Shown: positions 1 through 8,413 of the stretch, piece after piece
Numbering within the stretch: position 1 is the first letter of the stretch
Layout: every line of letters begins with the position of its first letter
Assembly: GCA_900468805.1 (NCBI GenBank)
Contig: UEIF01000022.1
Location: 62,001 to 126,000 of the forward strand
DNA: 64,000 bases
Direction: 5' to 3'
Source of the DNA: Hyphomicrobiales bacterium
Lineage (GTDB): Bacteria; Pseudomonadota; Alphaproteobacteria; Rhizobiales; Rhizobiaceae
Position numbers and translations under genes: made by a program
Notes under the pieces: model-generated
The model's input: only the letters and a program-made list of their open reading frames with translations
The model's database searches: none
What the model was told of the DNA's origin: nothing

Positions 1-1353
1 ATGGAGCTTCGGGTCGCCGAGGTCGCGCTCGCCGACACGCCCTGGCGGGTAAGGGTTGGCCTGCCGGTCGCCGATTATGAGCGGCTGGCGCGCAACGCCA
101 CCATGCTGCTTGCCGCGGCGAGCTGTTTCACGCTCCTGCTGTCGGGCTCGGCTGTATTTCTCTTTTATCGGGAGGTGCGCGCCAGAAGCCGGGAGTGGGA
201 AAGCGTGGCCAATTGGCAGCGGATGGATGCGCTGGGAAAACTGACGGGGCAGGCGGCCCACGATTTCAACAATCTGCTGATGGTTTTCCAGTCCGGGGTG
301 GAGGGCATCAAGAGACGGCGAAACGACGAACAGCGCGTGACGCAGCTTCTGGCGCATATGAGCGATGGCGTGGCTCGGGGAAAGGCGATCACGCAAAGGC
401 TACTGTCGTTTTCGAGACGTTCCAACCAAGGCGCCTCCCAGGTCGAGCTCGACGGCAGGCTTACCGAACTGTCTCCGCTGCTGCGCCAAGCCGTCAACGA
501 CACGATCCTGCTGGAGATCAGGGTGCCGGAAGATACCTGGCCGGTTCACGTCGATCCCGCTGGGCTTGAAATTGCTCTGATCAACGTCCTGACGAATGCA
601 CGCGAGGCCATGACGGGAGGTGGAAAAGTGACCATTTCCGCCCGCAATGTGCTCGACGCCGCCACGGAGGATGCCGGGCTGAAAGGACCATTCGTCGCGC
701 TGACGATTTCCGACACCGGAACGGGTGTCGCCCCGGAAAATCTCGCACGGGTGTTCGAGCCGTTCTTTTCTACCAAGAAGAATGGCGGCCCAGGCCTTGG
801 GCTGACGCAGGTCCACAGTTTTGCCAGCGGCAGCGGCGGTGCAGTCAAGGTCGCAAGCCTTTCAGGCCACGGCACCGCCTTTACCCTGCTTCTGCCGCGA
901 TCAAACGAGCCGCGGGCGGTGCGTGCGGATTCAGCCCCTTCGGCAAACCTTCCCCGTACGATCATGATCGTCGACGACACGCCGGCATCCCTGGAATCCG
1001 TGCGAATGGCGCTCGACGAAATCGTACCGACGATCTTCGTAGCCGCAGGCGGCCCCGAGGCGATCGAGATCCTGGACCGTCATCCGGAAATCGAGGCGGT
1101 CGTCAGCGACATCATGATGCCGGGCATGTCGGGGATCGAGCTTGCCGAGGAGATCCGCCGCAAAAACGCGTCTCTGCCCGTCGTCCTGATGACCGGCTAT
1201 AGCGACAGGCTGGAGGCCGGTACGGAAGTCGGACGGCCAGTCGTCCCCAAGCCTTTCAAGATCGAGGATCTGGCCGCCTGCCTCGAGAAGGCGAAAACTT
1301 CGGTGACCCAATCGGCAAACGTCGTGCGTCTGGAAATTCCGACGAAGGGCTGA
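1..1353 (+). CDS. Hybrid sensor histidine kinase/response regulator, 5'-truncated by window edge
   Basis: Two-component signalling protein that probably transfers phosphate from a histidine to its own C-terminal receiver domain. Visible parts are one transmembrane segment at about residues 33-56, then a dimerisation/phosphoacceptor helix with H87 in an AAHDFNN motif. An HATPase domain follows, with N- and G-boxes at about 195-295 and the motif GPGLGLT. The receiver domain has the acidic pair D325/D326, phosphoacceptor D370 and K417. The HDFNN box resembles rhizobial hybrid kinases of the HWE/FixL-like type. The reading frame is already open at base 1, so the sensor domain very probably lies upstream and the ATG at base 1 need not be the true start. 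Ligand and target are unknown. Confidence 0.85.
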   Translation: MELRVAEVALADTPWRVRVGLPVADYERLARNATMLLAAASCFTLLLSGSAVFLFYREVRARSREWESVANWQRMDALGKLTGQAAHDFNNLLMVFQSGVEGIKRRRNDEQRVTQLLAHMSDGVARGKAITQRLLSFSRRSNQGASQVELDGRLTELSPLLRQAVNDTILLEIRVPEDTWPVHVDPAGLEIALINVLTNAREAMTGGGKVTISARNVLDAATEDAGLKGPFVALTISDTGTGVAPENLARVFEPFFSTKKNGGPGLGLTQVHSFASGSGGAVKVASLSGHGTAFTLLLPRSNEPRAVRADSAPSANLPRTIMIVDDTPASLESVRMALDEIVPTIFVAAGGPEAIEILDRHPEIEAVVSDIMMPGMSGIELAEEIRRKNASLPVVLMTGYSDRLEAGTEVGRPVVPKPFKIEDLAACLEKAKTSVTQSANVVRLEIPTKG

Positions 1354-1578
1354 TCAGCGTCTACCCCGTGCGGGGTTCGATGCGGTCTTCACTAGGCTCA
1401 GCACGCGCTCGTGGCTGTTTCCCGTCCCCGTGCCGCCGGCGATCACGGCCCCCTACGGTTGTGGTGAGAAGATGTGACAACATGTGAGCAAAATCCCTGA
1501 ATTGTGGCAAGTGTTCGCCAATTTCGATGAACATATGCTCATGGCGGCTACACAGAGCCGCTTAATAGGAAAACTACC
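1354..1578. other. Intergenic region with a short GC hairpin
   Basis: There is no gene here. A small hairpin (ACCCC, four-base loop, GGGGT) lies at 1363-1376, just after the kinase stop codon. It could help transcription to end, but it has no T-run. The rest is the leader of the small exported protein, ending in AGGAAAA a few bases before its ATG. Confidence 0.4.
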
Positions 1579-1914
1579 ATGTCTATGCTTCGTAAGATCG
1601 CCGCAACGGGCCTGATCTCTCTGACCCTTGCAGTTGGCTCCATCGCAACAGTAACGCCCGCACTTGCTCATGGCGGGGGAGGAGGTCACGGAGGGGGAAG
1701 TCATGGGGAAGGGGGGCACATGGGAGGATTTGGTATGGGGCATTTCGACAGGGAGGGAAACCGCGGTGCGTTTTTCGCCCACGACCGCTTCGATGGACGG
1801 TTCAGGGACCGCAGTCCTATCTTCCTGGGTAGCAACGATGACTATGATCGCTGCTATTGGCAATGGAACGATGAGCGCTCCGGGCATCCAGTCAGAACCG
1901 AGGCATGTTACTAG
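1579..1914 (+). CDS. Small exported Gly/His-rich protein
   Basis: A 111-residue protein of unknown function. The first 30 residues form a clear Sec signal peptide: a basic start, a hydrophobic core and an A-L-A cleavage site before H31. The mature part opens with a low-complexity stretch of glycine and histidine (about residues 31-54), followed by a region rich in Asp, Arg and Phe with two cysteines near the end (C94 and C110). Gly/His-rich exported peptides can bind metal ions, but nothing else here supports that role. AGGAAAA precedes the ATG at a normal distance. It is probably a single-gene transcription unit. Confidence 0.6.
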   Translation: MSMLRKIAATGLISLTLAVGSIATVTPALAHGGGGGHGGGSHGEGGHMGGFGMGHFDREGNRGAFFAHDRFDGRFRDRSPIFLGSNDDYDRCYWQWNDERSGHPVRTEACY

Positions 1915-2220
1915 TCGATGCGAAACATAGGGTCGTTCTGACGAGACGGTGACTGGCACGAACCAAAACCAGCAGTCGACCGAACGTGACCTTCTGGTTC
2001 AAACGCCGCCGCAGCTTTCTTCGTGCAACGCTGCGGCACCGGCGATCGCTGGAGTTTAGGCCAAGGTAACGTCTGGAATTCGAGCGAAGCTTCGATGGCT
2101 TGAAGAGCTCGATGTCCTTCACAAATCAGCGACGTTGCGTCCACAGCTCCCTAAACTCAATCCATTTGCCTGGCGCGGTTCGAATGCGACCGTGCTTTCA
2201 AGCGATATAAGGCCCAATCA

Positions 2221-3096
2221 ATGTCAACGCGAAATACCCTCAGCTCCGGACATCATGTCGTCGATATCGACGGAATTCAGCAAAGCTTTCATGTCGCGGG
2301 TCAAGGGCCGGTTATAGTAGTTCACCCCGGCGGCCCGGGCATCCACTGGCAATATCTCCGCATGGGTTTCTTGGAGCGTCATTTTACCATGCTGTATCTC
2401 GAACCAATCGGTACGGGTGGTTCAGGCCGGCTTGCTGAGCACCCCCATGGCTATACCGTCGAACGCTTCGCGAAACAGCTTGGCAGCTTCCTCGAAACAC
2501 TCGACCTGTCCGAAGTCGTTCTTCTCGGTCATTCCCACGGAGGATTCGTCATCCAGCAACATACGATCGAACACCCGGATCGCGTATCGGCAGTGATCTT
2601 GTACTCGTCGTCGGCTGTGACGGGGAGTGACTTCATGACGGCGGCTGCAAACGGGGTCCAGAGCTTTGCCGATCGCTATCAGGCCGAGGGGCCTGCAGTA
2701 CTGCGAGCCTGGCAGTCGGTTCCGAACATGTCGAGCGACGACGACTATACCAAGATCATGCGCGACCTGCTTCCCGCTTACTTTGCCGACGGTGTTCGTG
2801 AGAGGCTTGATCTTGAAGCACTGCGCTCACGGATAAAGGCGACAATTCTCATAGGTAACAACGAGCCGTTTGATGTTCGATCGAAACTTCAGGGCCTTTC
2901 CGTGCCGGCGCTTGTTCTCGTCGGAGATCACGATTTCATATGCGGTCCGAAATGGGGGAAGAACCTGCATCACAGCTGTTCGAATTCGGAGTTGGTACAT
3001 TTCGCCCAAAGCGGCCATTTCGCGCACCTGGAACAGCCGGAAGAGTTTTTAGGCGCGGTGCTTGCATTTCTCGATGCTCATAAGCTGATCCCGTGA
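2221..3096 (+). CDS. Alpha/beta-hydrolase fold protein
   Basis: A 291-residue cytoplasmic hydrolase of the proline-iminopeptidase/haloperoxidase-like alpha/beta-hydrolase group. The HPGGPG oxyanion-hole motif lies at about residues 36-41, the nucleophile elbow GHSHGG gives S105, and D236 (in VGDHDF) and H266 (in SGHFAH) complete the triad. No signal peptide is present. AAGG sits eight bases before the ATG. It is a separate unit from the operon that begins at 3.5 kb, being about 450 bases away. The substrate cannot be predicted: peptidase, esterase and lactonase activities are all possible. Confidence 0.8.
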   Translation: MSTRNTLSSGHHVVDIDGIQQSFHVAGQGPVIVVHPGGPGIHWQYLRMGFLERHFTMLYLEPIGTGGSGRLAEHPHGYTVERFAKQLGSFLETLDLSEVVLLGHSHGGFVIQQHTIEHPDRVSAVILYSSSAVTGSDFMTAAANGVQSFADRYQAEGPAVLRAWQSVPNMSSDDDYTKIMRDLLPAYFADGVRERLDLEALRSRIKATILIGNNEPFDVRSKLQGLSVPALVLVGDHDFICGPKWGKNLHHSCSNSELVHFAQSGHFAHLEQPEEFLGAVLAFLDAHKLIP

Positions 3097-3550
3097 TGAC
3101 GTCGTAATCTACCGCTCAGCGAGGTCATCGCCCCTGCGCAACATTGCAGCGCCGGTCGAGGCCGCGGCTGCCGATCCTCTTTTGTCGGCAAGGCAGCCGG
3201 CAGAGGAAGCTGCAAGACACCACCGCGCTGACGAGATCGATCAATCCAACGGGAGTGGCTCCAAGTGGTGGGGCTCTTGGCCGAGGAGCAGTGCCAGATT
3301 GGACCAGAAAATGCGAGAAACGCTGTGAAAATTGCTGCTTGGATACACACCGCGTGACATTGAATGTTCAGCGATACGGGAAATTTGCAATCACAAGTAC
3401 CTGGTTCCATTCCAGGCACAAATCCAGTTGCAAACTACATAGGATTGAAATACCGTCGCTCACACCTGATACTTATACAGTCAGCAGTGCATTTCGGTTT
3501 CTTCTCCTTTTCTCTCGTTGCCACGGCACGTTACTTTGGATGAGCCCCGC
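3097..3550. other. Long leader upstream of the flavoprotein-cytochrome operon
   Basis: About 450 bases without a convincing gene; the short frames here have no ribosome-binding site or family similarity. Its notable content is the large imperfect palindrome at 3384-3434, listed separately. The operon's promoter is presumably here, but I could not identify a convincing -35/-10 pair. Confidence 0.5.
3384..3434. promoter_or_regulatory. Imperfect nested palindrome upstream of the cytochrome operon
   Basis: Two nested inverted repeats share almost the same centre. The outer arms are TTTGCAA (3384-3390) and TTGCAAA (3428-3434). The inner arms are CCTGG (3400-3404) and CCAGG (3412-3416). It lies about 120 bases before the probable start of the flavoprotein. 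It may be a regulator binding site or an mRNA hairpin. Confidence 0.4.
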
Positions 3551-4936
3551 ATGCAGCCGGACAGTCAGTATACACATGCCGATAACGCAGCGGTTATCTT
3601 CAACGAACTGACGTTCCGTTCCCTGCGCGTCAAGAATCGTCTGTTTCGATCGAATATTTCCGGCCAGTTCGACGACTATAATGGTCACGGCGGGAATGCC
3701 CGATTGAACTGGGAGGAGAAGTTCGCGCGCGGCGGGATCGGCTGCATCATTTCCTCCTTTACGCCGGTGTCGGTGCGCGGCCGCATCCTCGTGCGTTACG
3801 CAATGATCGACGACGACGACAAGATTCCCTTCTGGCGGGAAGTCGGCCACCGCGTCCACGGTCATGACTGTCGGTTCATCATGCAGCTCAGCCATTCCGG
3901 CCGCCAGCAGGACATGGGCGGCGTCGAGAACCTGTTCAACAAGGGCCTGAGTTCGACCGATAAGAGTGACTACTTCCATGGCCTGCTAGCCCAGGCGATG
4001 ACGAAGCCCGAAATCGCGGAAGTGGTGGAGCAGTTCGCGCAAGGGGCGCGCCGCGCCCGTGAGGCGGGGCTCGACGGTGTCGAGCTTCACGGCGCCAACG
4101 GCTATCTGCTCACACAGTTCCTGAGCTCCGGCATCAACGACCGGACGGACGAATATGGCGGCGGCTGGGAGGGCAGGGCGCGCTTCGTGCTCGAGATCGT
4201 CAGGGCGATCCGACGCGAGGTCGGCCAGGACTTCCATCTGCAGATGAAGATCAACGGCGTCGACCACAATGACTGGCTCTACCCTTGGATCAAGAAGGGC
4301 AACACGCTCGACGAGACCGTGAAGATCTGCACGATGCTGCTCGACGGCGGCAAGGGCGTCGACTCCTTCCACATTTCGAGTGGCTCGACTTTTCCGCACC
4401 CGCGCAATCCGGCCGGCGACCTGCCGCTGAACGATCTTCACCGCTGGTACGACGGCATGCTCTCGCAGGGCACGCGGGCGCCGATGAACTATGCGATCTT
4501 TTCCAATCCGATCCTGGGGCGTGCCTTCCAGGCGCTGTGGCGCTGGCGCAGGGGCAAGGTCATCGAAGGCATCAATCTCGATTATGCGCGCTCGGTTTCC
4601 GAAGCGATCAGCAAGATCGATCCCGATATCAAGGTGCTCTGTACGGGCGGCTTCCAGCACGCCGACAGGATCGCCGAGGCCATCCGCTCGAAAGCTTGCG
4701 ACGGCGTCACCATGGCCCGTCCGCTGATCGCCAACAACGACCTGCCGAAGATCCTCGCCGGTGACAACGGCCCCGAGAAGGAATGCACCTACTGCAACAA
4801 GTGTCTGCTCAACGATCTCGAAAACCCGCTCGGCTGCTACGACCTCAGCCGCTTTGACGGGACGAACTTCGAGGATCGCTACGGCAAGATGATCAAGCAG
4901 GTCATGTCGGTCTTCGAGCCGCCGACCTTCCATTGA
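3551..4936 (+). CDS. Old-yellow-enzyme-like NADH:flavin oxidoreductase
   Basis: FMN-dependent TIM-barrel oxidoreductase of the OYE/2,4-dienoyl-CoA reductase group, which reduces activated C=C bonds with NAD(P)H. Visible motifs are an N-terminal barrel start (FNELTFRSLRVKNR), HSGRQ, the ELHGANGYLLTQFLS segment typical of the family, and a barrel end with CTGG and TMARPLIANND. Four cysteines near the C terminus (C412-x2-C415-x2-C418-x10-C429) resemble the iron-sulfur site of dienoyl-CoA reductases. However, the protein stops at 461 residues and lacks their FAD/NAD domain. The ATG at 3551 follows GGATGAG; an in-frame TTG at 3518 is less likely. It is the first gene of a seven-gene operon and lies 34 bases before the first cytochrome gene. 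No signal peptide is seen, so it is probably cytoplasmic. Confidence 0.85.
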   Translation: MQPDSQYTHADNAAVIFNELTFRSLRVKNRLFRSNISGQFDDYNGHGGNARLNWEEKFARGGIGCIISSFTPVSVRGRILVRYAMIDDDDKIPFWREVGHRVHGHDCRFIMQLSHSGRQQDMGGVENLFNKGLSSTDKSDYFHGLLAQAMTKPEIAEVVEQFAQGARRAREAGLDGVELHGANGYLLTQFLSSGINDRTDEYGGGWEGRARFVLEIVRAIRREVGQDFHLQMKINGVDHNDWLYPWIKKGNTLDETVKICTMLLDGGKGVDSFHISSGSTFPHPRNPAGDLPLNDLHRWYDGMLSQGTRAPMNYAIFSNPILGRAFQALWRWRRGKVIEGINLDYARSVSEAISKIDPDIKVLCTGGFQHADRIAEAIRSKACDGVTMARPLIANNDLPKILAGDNGPEKECTYCNKCLLNDLENPLGCYDLSRFDGTNFEDRYGKMIKQVMSVFEPPTFH

Positions 4937-4970
4937 GACGCGCCATCGCCCGCGCATTCGGAGTGGACTC

Positions 4971-6497
4971 ATGAGCAGCGACAACGACCGCAAAACGCCC
5001 GTCGAGATCGCAGTCGCCCGGCGTCGGCGCTGGTGGTTGGCGATCGTCGTGCTGCTGTTGCTTGCGGTCGTCTACTACCTGGTTTTCGTCAATCAGTATG
5101 TCGTCGCCTTCCGCGACCAGGCCGACCATTTCATGCATGGCTCGATCGGCAGCGAGACGGCGACAGGACCACCCTACTGGGTCTTCAAGGCATTGCCGGT
5201 CATGTATGCCGACAAGCTCGGGCCGGAGGGCTGGGGCCGCTTCGGCTTCCTCTACGAAAAGCCCGGCGACGACCTTCCGATCGGGGTATCGCGCCGCGTG
5301 GTCTCAGGCATCGAGCGGGTCTGGCTTAACTGTTCCGTCTGCCATGTCGGCACCTATCATCTGGCCGGCGATCCGGTTCGCCACCTCATTCCCGGCGCGC
5401 CATCCAATAATTTGCGCCTGCAGGAATTCATTCGCTTCTTCATCGATGTCGGCCGTGATCCCGGCTTTACCGCGGACGCGCTGATTGCGACGATCGACGA
5501 CCCCAAGGTCGGCGGTGATCTCAATATTTTCGAGCGGCTGGTCTATCGCTACGTGGTCTTCCCCAGGGTCAAGAACGCGTTCCTCGATCTCGGCACCCAG
5601 CTTGATTTCGTCAAGCGCCAGGAGGATTGGGGGCCGGGCCGCGTCGACACGTTCAACCCCTACAAGGCACTGCAGTTCAACTTTCCGATGGACGAGGCCC
5701 ATATCAGCGGCGCGGCGCTGAACGGCTCTTCCGACTATCCTGCCATCTGGCGCCAGCGCCCGCGCGAAGGCATGAACCTCCATTGGGACGGAAACAATGA
5801 CTCCGTGGCCGAACGAAACCTGAGCGCCGCACTTGGCGCCGGTGTGGCGCCCGTGACGGTCGACCGGGCATCGATTGCGCGCATCGAGGACTGGATGTGG
5901 GATCTGCCTTCGCCGCCGTTCCCCGTCGCAGCCGGCATCGATCAGGCGAAGGCGCGAGAGGGCAAGACCCTGTTCCTGCATTATTGCGCCGATTGCCACG
6001 GCTTCAGGGATGCGAAGGACTACAGCTATGACAGGCAGCGCTTCACGCGCCTTGGCAAGACGGTTCCGCTCGCCGATATCGGCACCGACGCGGGGCGCTG
6101 GACCTCCTATACTGAAAATTTCGCCGCCGAGCAGAACCTGCTCTATGCCGGCTATCCCTGGCGCTTCAGCCGCTTCCACAAGACGGACGGTTATGCCAAC
6201 CACCCGCTTGACGGCATCTGGGCGCGCTCGCCCTATCTGCACAACGGCTCGGTGCCGACCTTGCGCGATTTGCTCGAGCCGAGCGCCAGGCGGCCGTCCG
6301 TCTGGTTGCGCGGCAGCGACGAGTTCGATCTCGCCAGGGTGGGCTATCGTTCGGATCAGTCGGCGGGCGGCGATCTCTTTCGCTATGACACGACGCGGCC
6401 CGGCAATGGCAATGCCGGCCACGAAGGATATCGCTACGGCACGGAGCTGCCGGATGCGGCAAAAGACGCCCTCGTCGAATATATGAAGACGCTATGA
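4971..6497 (+). CDS. Membrane-anchored di-heme cytochrome c, RoxA/diol-synthase-like (paralogue 1)
   Basis: A 508-residue envelope protein with a basic N terminus and one membrane helix at about residues 21-42, which places the rest in the periplasm. Two covalent heme sites are visible: C121-S-V-C124-H125 and C339-A-D-C342-H343. The C-terminal half carries SPYLHNGSVPTLRDLL (H424), a motif of the di-heme cytochrome c peroxidase/RoxA-like superfamily. That superfamily includes rubber oxygenase RoxA and the Pseudomonas oleate dioxygenase/diol synthase. The stop overlaps the next ATG by four bases (ATGA), so translation is coupled. Family knowledge supports an oxidase, peroxidase or dioxygenase role. 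A fatty-acid substrate is my inference from the neighbouring lipase and oxidoreductases. Confidence 0.8.
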   Translation: MSSDNDRKTPVEIAVARRRRWWLAIVVLLLLAVVYYLVFVNQYVVAFRDQADHFMHGSIGSETATGPPYWVFKALPVMYADKLGPEGWGRFGFLYEKPGDDLPIGVSRRVVSGIERVWLNCSVCHVGTYHLAGDPVRHLIPGAPSNNLRLQEFIRFFIDVGRDPGFTADALIATIDDPKVGGDLNIFERLVYRYVVFPRVKNAFLDLGTQLDFVKRQEDWGPGRVDTFNPYKALQFNFPMDEAHISGAALNGSSDYPAIWRQRPREGMNLHWDGNNDSVAERNLSAALGAGVAPVTVDRASIARIEDWMWDLPSPPFPVAAGIDQAKAREGKTLFLHYCADCHGFRDAKDYSYDRQRFTRLGKTVPLADIGTDAGRWTSYTENFAAEQNLLYAGYPWRFSRFHKTDGYANHPLDGIWARSPYLHNGSVPTLRDLLEPSARRPSVWLRGSDEFDLARVGYRSDQSAGGDLFRYDTTRPGNGNAGHEGYRYGTELPDAAKDALVEYMKTL

Positions 6498-6925
6498 TCC
6501 AGTCGCGATCGCTCAGCAAATGGAAGGCACGGCATGCGGTCCTCGTCTGGATCGGCATCCTTTTGAACTTCGCCTTCGTCCTGCCGCTCATCTTCTGTCC
6601 GGAATGGATCCTCGGCGTCTTCGGCATCACCGTCAACCAGCTGATCTGGCCGCGATTTGCAGGGCTGCTGCTCGGAATCCTGTCGATCTTCTACATTCCG
6701 GCGACGCTCGATATCGACCGCTACCGCGTTTTCGCCTGGCTCGCGGTCTTCCCCTCCCGCACGCTCGGCACTGTTTTCTTCTTTCTCGCCGTCTTCGCCT
6801 TCGGCCAGCCGATCGGCTATCTCGCCGGCGTCTTTCTCGACGGGTCAATCGGCATTGCGACGCTCTTCTGTCTCCTGCGCATCCTGAAGCTTGAGCAGAA
6901 CATCGCCGAAGGGAGACAGGCATGA
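6494..6925 (+). CDS. Small four-helix integral membrane protein
   Basis: A 143-residue hydrophobic protein with about four membrane segments (roughly 17-40, 50-68, 76-98 and 103-126) and a short charged tail. I recognise no catalytic motif. It is joined by ATGA overlaps to cytochrome genes on both sides, so it is probably made in step with them. It could be a membrane partner or quinone-side anchor for the cytochromes; that is inference from position only. Confidence 0.7.
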   Translation: MIQSRSLSKWKARHAVLVWIGILLNFAFVLPLIFCPEWILGVFGITVNQLIWPRFAGLLLGILSIFYIPATLDIDRYRVFAWLAVFPSRTLGTVFFFLAVFAFGQPIGYLAGVFLDGSIGIATLFCLLRILKLEQNIAEGRQA

Positions 6926-8397
6926 GGCGTGCCTTCTGGAAATGGCTTTTCGCCGTTCTGATCCTGCTCGTCGTCGGCGCCTTCGCGCTGTTTTTCCTGC
7001 TCTTCCGGCCCGTCGCCCAGCCGAGGACCAATGATCTCGCAGAAGTCTTCAATCACGGTTCGATTGGCAACGAAGAGGCGCAGGGAATTCCCTACTGGAT
7101 CTGGCGGGTCCTGCCGCAGCTCTTTCCCGAACATCTGCCGGCCAGCGCGGACGGCTACGGCGCCTTCGGCCTCTACTGGCGCGCTGGCGATGAGGTTCCG
7201 GTCGGCCTGTCGGTGAAAACGCTCGGCGTCATAGAGCGCGTCGCTCCGAACTGCGCCTTCTGTCACCAAGGCAGCTACCGGCTCCATGCGGACCAGCCGG
7301 CACGGCTGGTCGAGGCGGGCCCAGGGACCAGGGTCAACCCGCAGGCCTATATCCGCTTCCTGATCGATGTCGGCGCCGATCCGCGCTTCACCGCCGACCG
7401 GGTGATGGCGGAGATCGGCAGGATCTACGACATGCCGGTCTGGGAGCGGGCGCTCTACCGGTTCGTTCTGATCCCCGCGACCCGGTCGGCCCTTCAGGAA
7501 CAGGGGCGGAGCTTCGCCTGGATGAAGGATAGGCCGGACTGGGGTCCCGGCCGGATCGATCCCTTCAACCCGGTCAAGTTCCAGAACCTCCGGCTTGCCG
7601 ACGACGGCACGATCGGCAATTCCGACATGATGCCCCTGTGGTCGCTTGCCGATGTCGCCGCCACCAATACGCGCCGCTTTTCACTCCACTGGGACGGATT
7701 GCAGACCGATCTCTACGAGACGGTGGTCTCCGGCGCGATCGGCGACGGAATGACCTATAAATCCTACGGGGGGGCCGAAGAGGGTCTGCGCCGCATCACG
7801 GATTTCATCCGCCTGCAGGGTCCGCCACCGTCACCGTTTTCTCCCCTCAAGCCGGCAGGCGACCCCTATCATGTCGATGCGGCGGCGGTCGACGCAGGCC
7901 GTGCGATCTATACCGCGCAATGCGCCGTCTGCCACGATGCCAAGGGCGCCCGCTACCGGACGCCGATCTCGATCGTCGAGCTCGGTACGGACCGCCATCG
8001 CCTGGACATGTGGACCCCCGCAGCCCGCGACCGCTATGCGGCCTATGAACCGCGTTATGCTTGGGGTTTTGCCAATTTCCAGAAGACCGACGGTTATGTC
8101 GCCACAGGTCTTGGCGGCCTGTGGCTGCGCGGTCCCTACCTGCATAACGGCAGCGTTCCGACATTGCGTGCCCTGCTTCTTCCGCCTGCCGAGCGGCCGA
8201 AGCAGTTCTATCGCGGCTACGATCTGGTGGACGCCGAGAATGGCGGCTTCCTGAGTGCAGCAGGTACGCCGGGGGAACGGCACGGCACACTCTACGACAC
8301 GAACCTTAAGGGCAACGGCAATGGCGGTCATCTCTGGGGCACGGATTTGCCTTCGGAGGTGAAGGAGCAGCTGCTTTCCTATCTGAAGACACTTTGA
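6922..8397 (+). CDS. Membrane-anchored di-heme cytochrome c, RoxA/diol-synthase-like (paralogue 2)
   Basis: A 491-residue paralogue of the cytochrome two genes upstream. It has one N-terminal membrane helix (about residues 7-29) followed by a periplasmic domain. Heme sites are C111-A-F-C114-H115 and C334-A-V-C337-H338. The family motif YLHNGSVPTLRALL is kept, with H408. It also shares the blocks HGSIGNEEAQGIPYWIWR (compare HGSIGSETATGPPYWVFK in paralogue 1) and WGPGRIDPFNPVKFQ, so the two clearly arose by duplication. It overlaps the preceding gene by four bases and is followed 16 bases later by the third cytochrome. It probably catalyses an oxidation in the periplasm or passes electrons between partners. 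Confidence 0.8.
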   Translation: MRRAFWKWLFAVLILLVVGAFALFFLLFRPVAQPRTNDLAEVFNHGSIGNEEAQGIPYWIWRVLPQLFPEHLPASADGYGAFGLYWRAGDEVPVGLSVKTLGVIERVAPNCAFCHQGSYRLHADQPARLVEAGPGTRVNPQAYIRFLIDVGADPRFTADRVMAEIGRIYDMPVWERALYRFVLIPATRSALQEQGRSFAWMKDRPDWGPGRIDPFNPVKFQNLRLADDGTIGNSDMMPLWSLADVAATNTRRFSLHWDGLQTDLYETVVSGAIGDGMTYKSYGGAEEGLRRITDFIRLQGPPPSPFSPLKPAGDPYHVDAAAVDAGRAIYTAQCAVCHDAKGARYRTPISIVELGTDRHRLDMWTPAARDRYAAYEPRYAWGFANFQKTDGYVATGLGGLWLRGPYLHNGSVPTLRALLLPPAERPKQFYRGYDLVDAENGGFLSAAGTPGERHGTLYDTNLKGNGNGGHLWGTDLPSEVKEQLLSYLKTL

Positions 8398-8413
8398 CCA
8401 TCAGGAGGGGTCG

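Noticed and set aside
3144..3611. A 155-codon plus-strand frame in the leader of the cytochrome operon.
   Set aside because: It overlaps the start of the flavoprotein gene, has no ribosome-binding site and has a composition unlike a real protein.
5304..6422. A 372-codon open frame on the minus strand.
   Set aside because: It is antisense to the first di-heme cytochrome gene, with no start signal and no family similarity.
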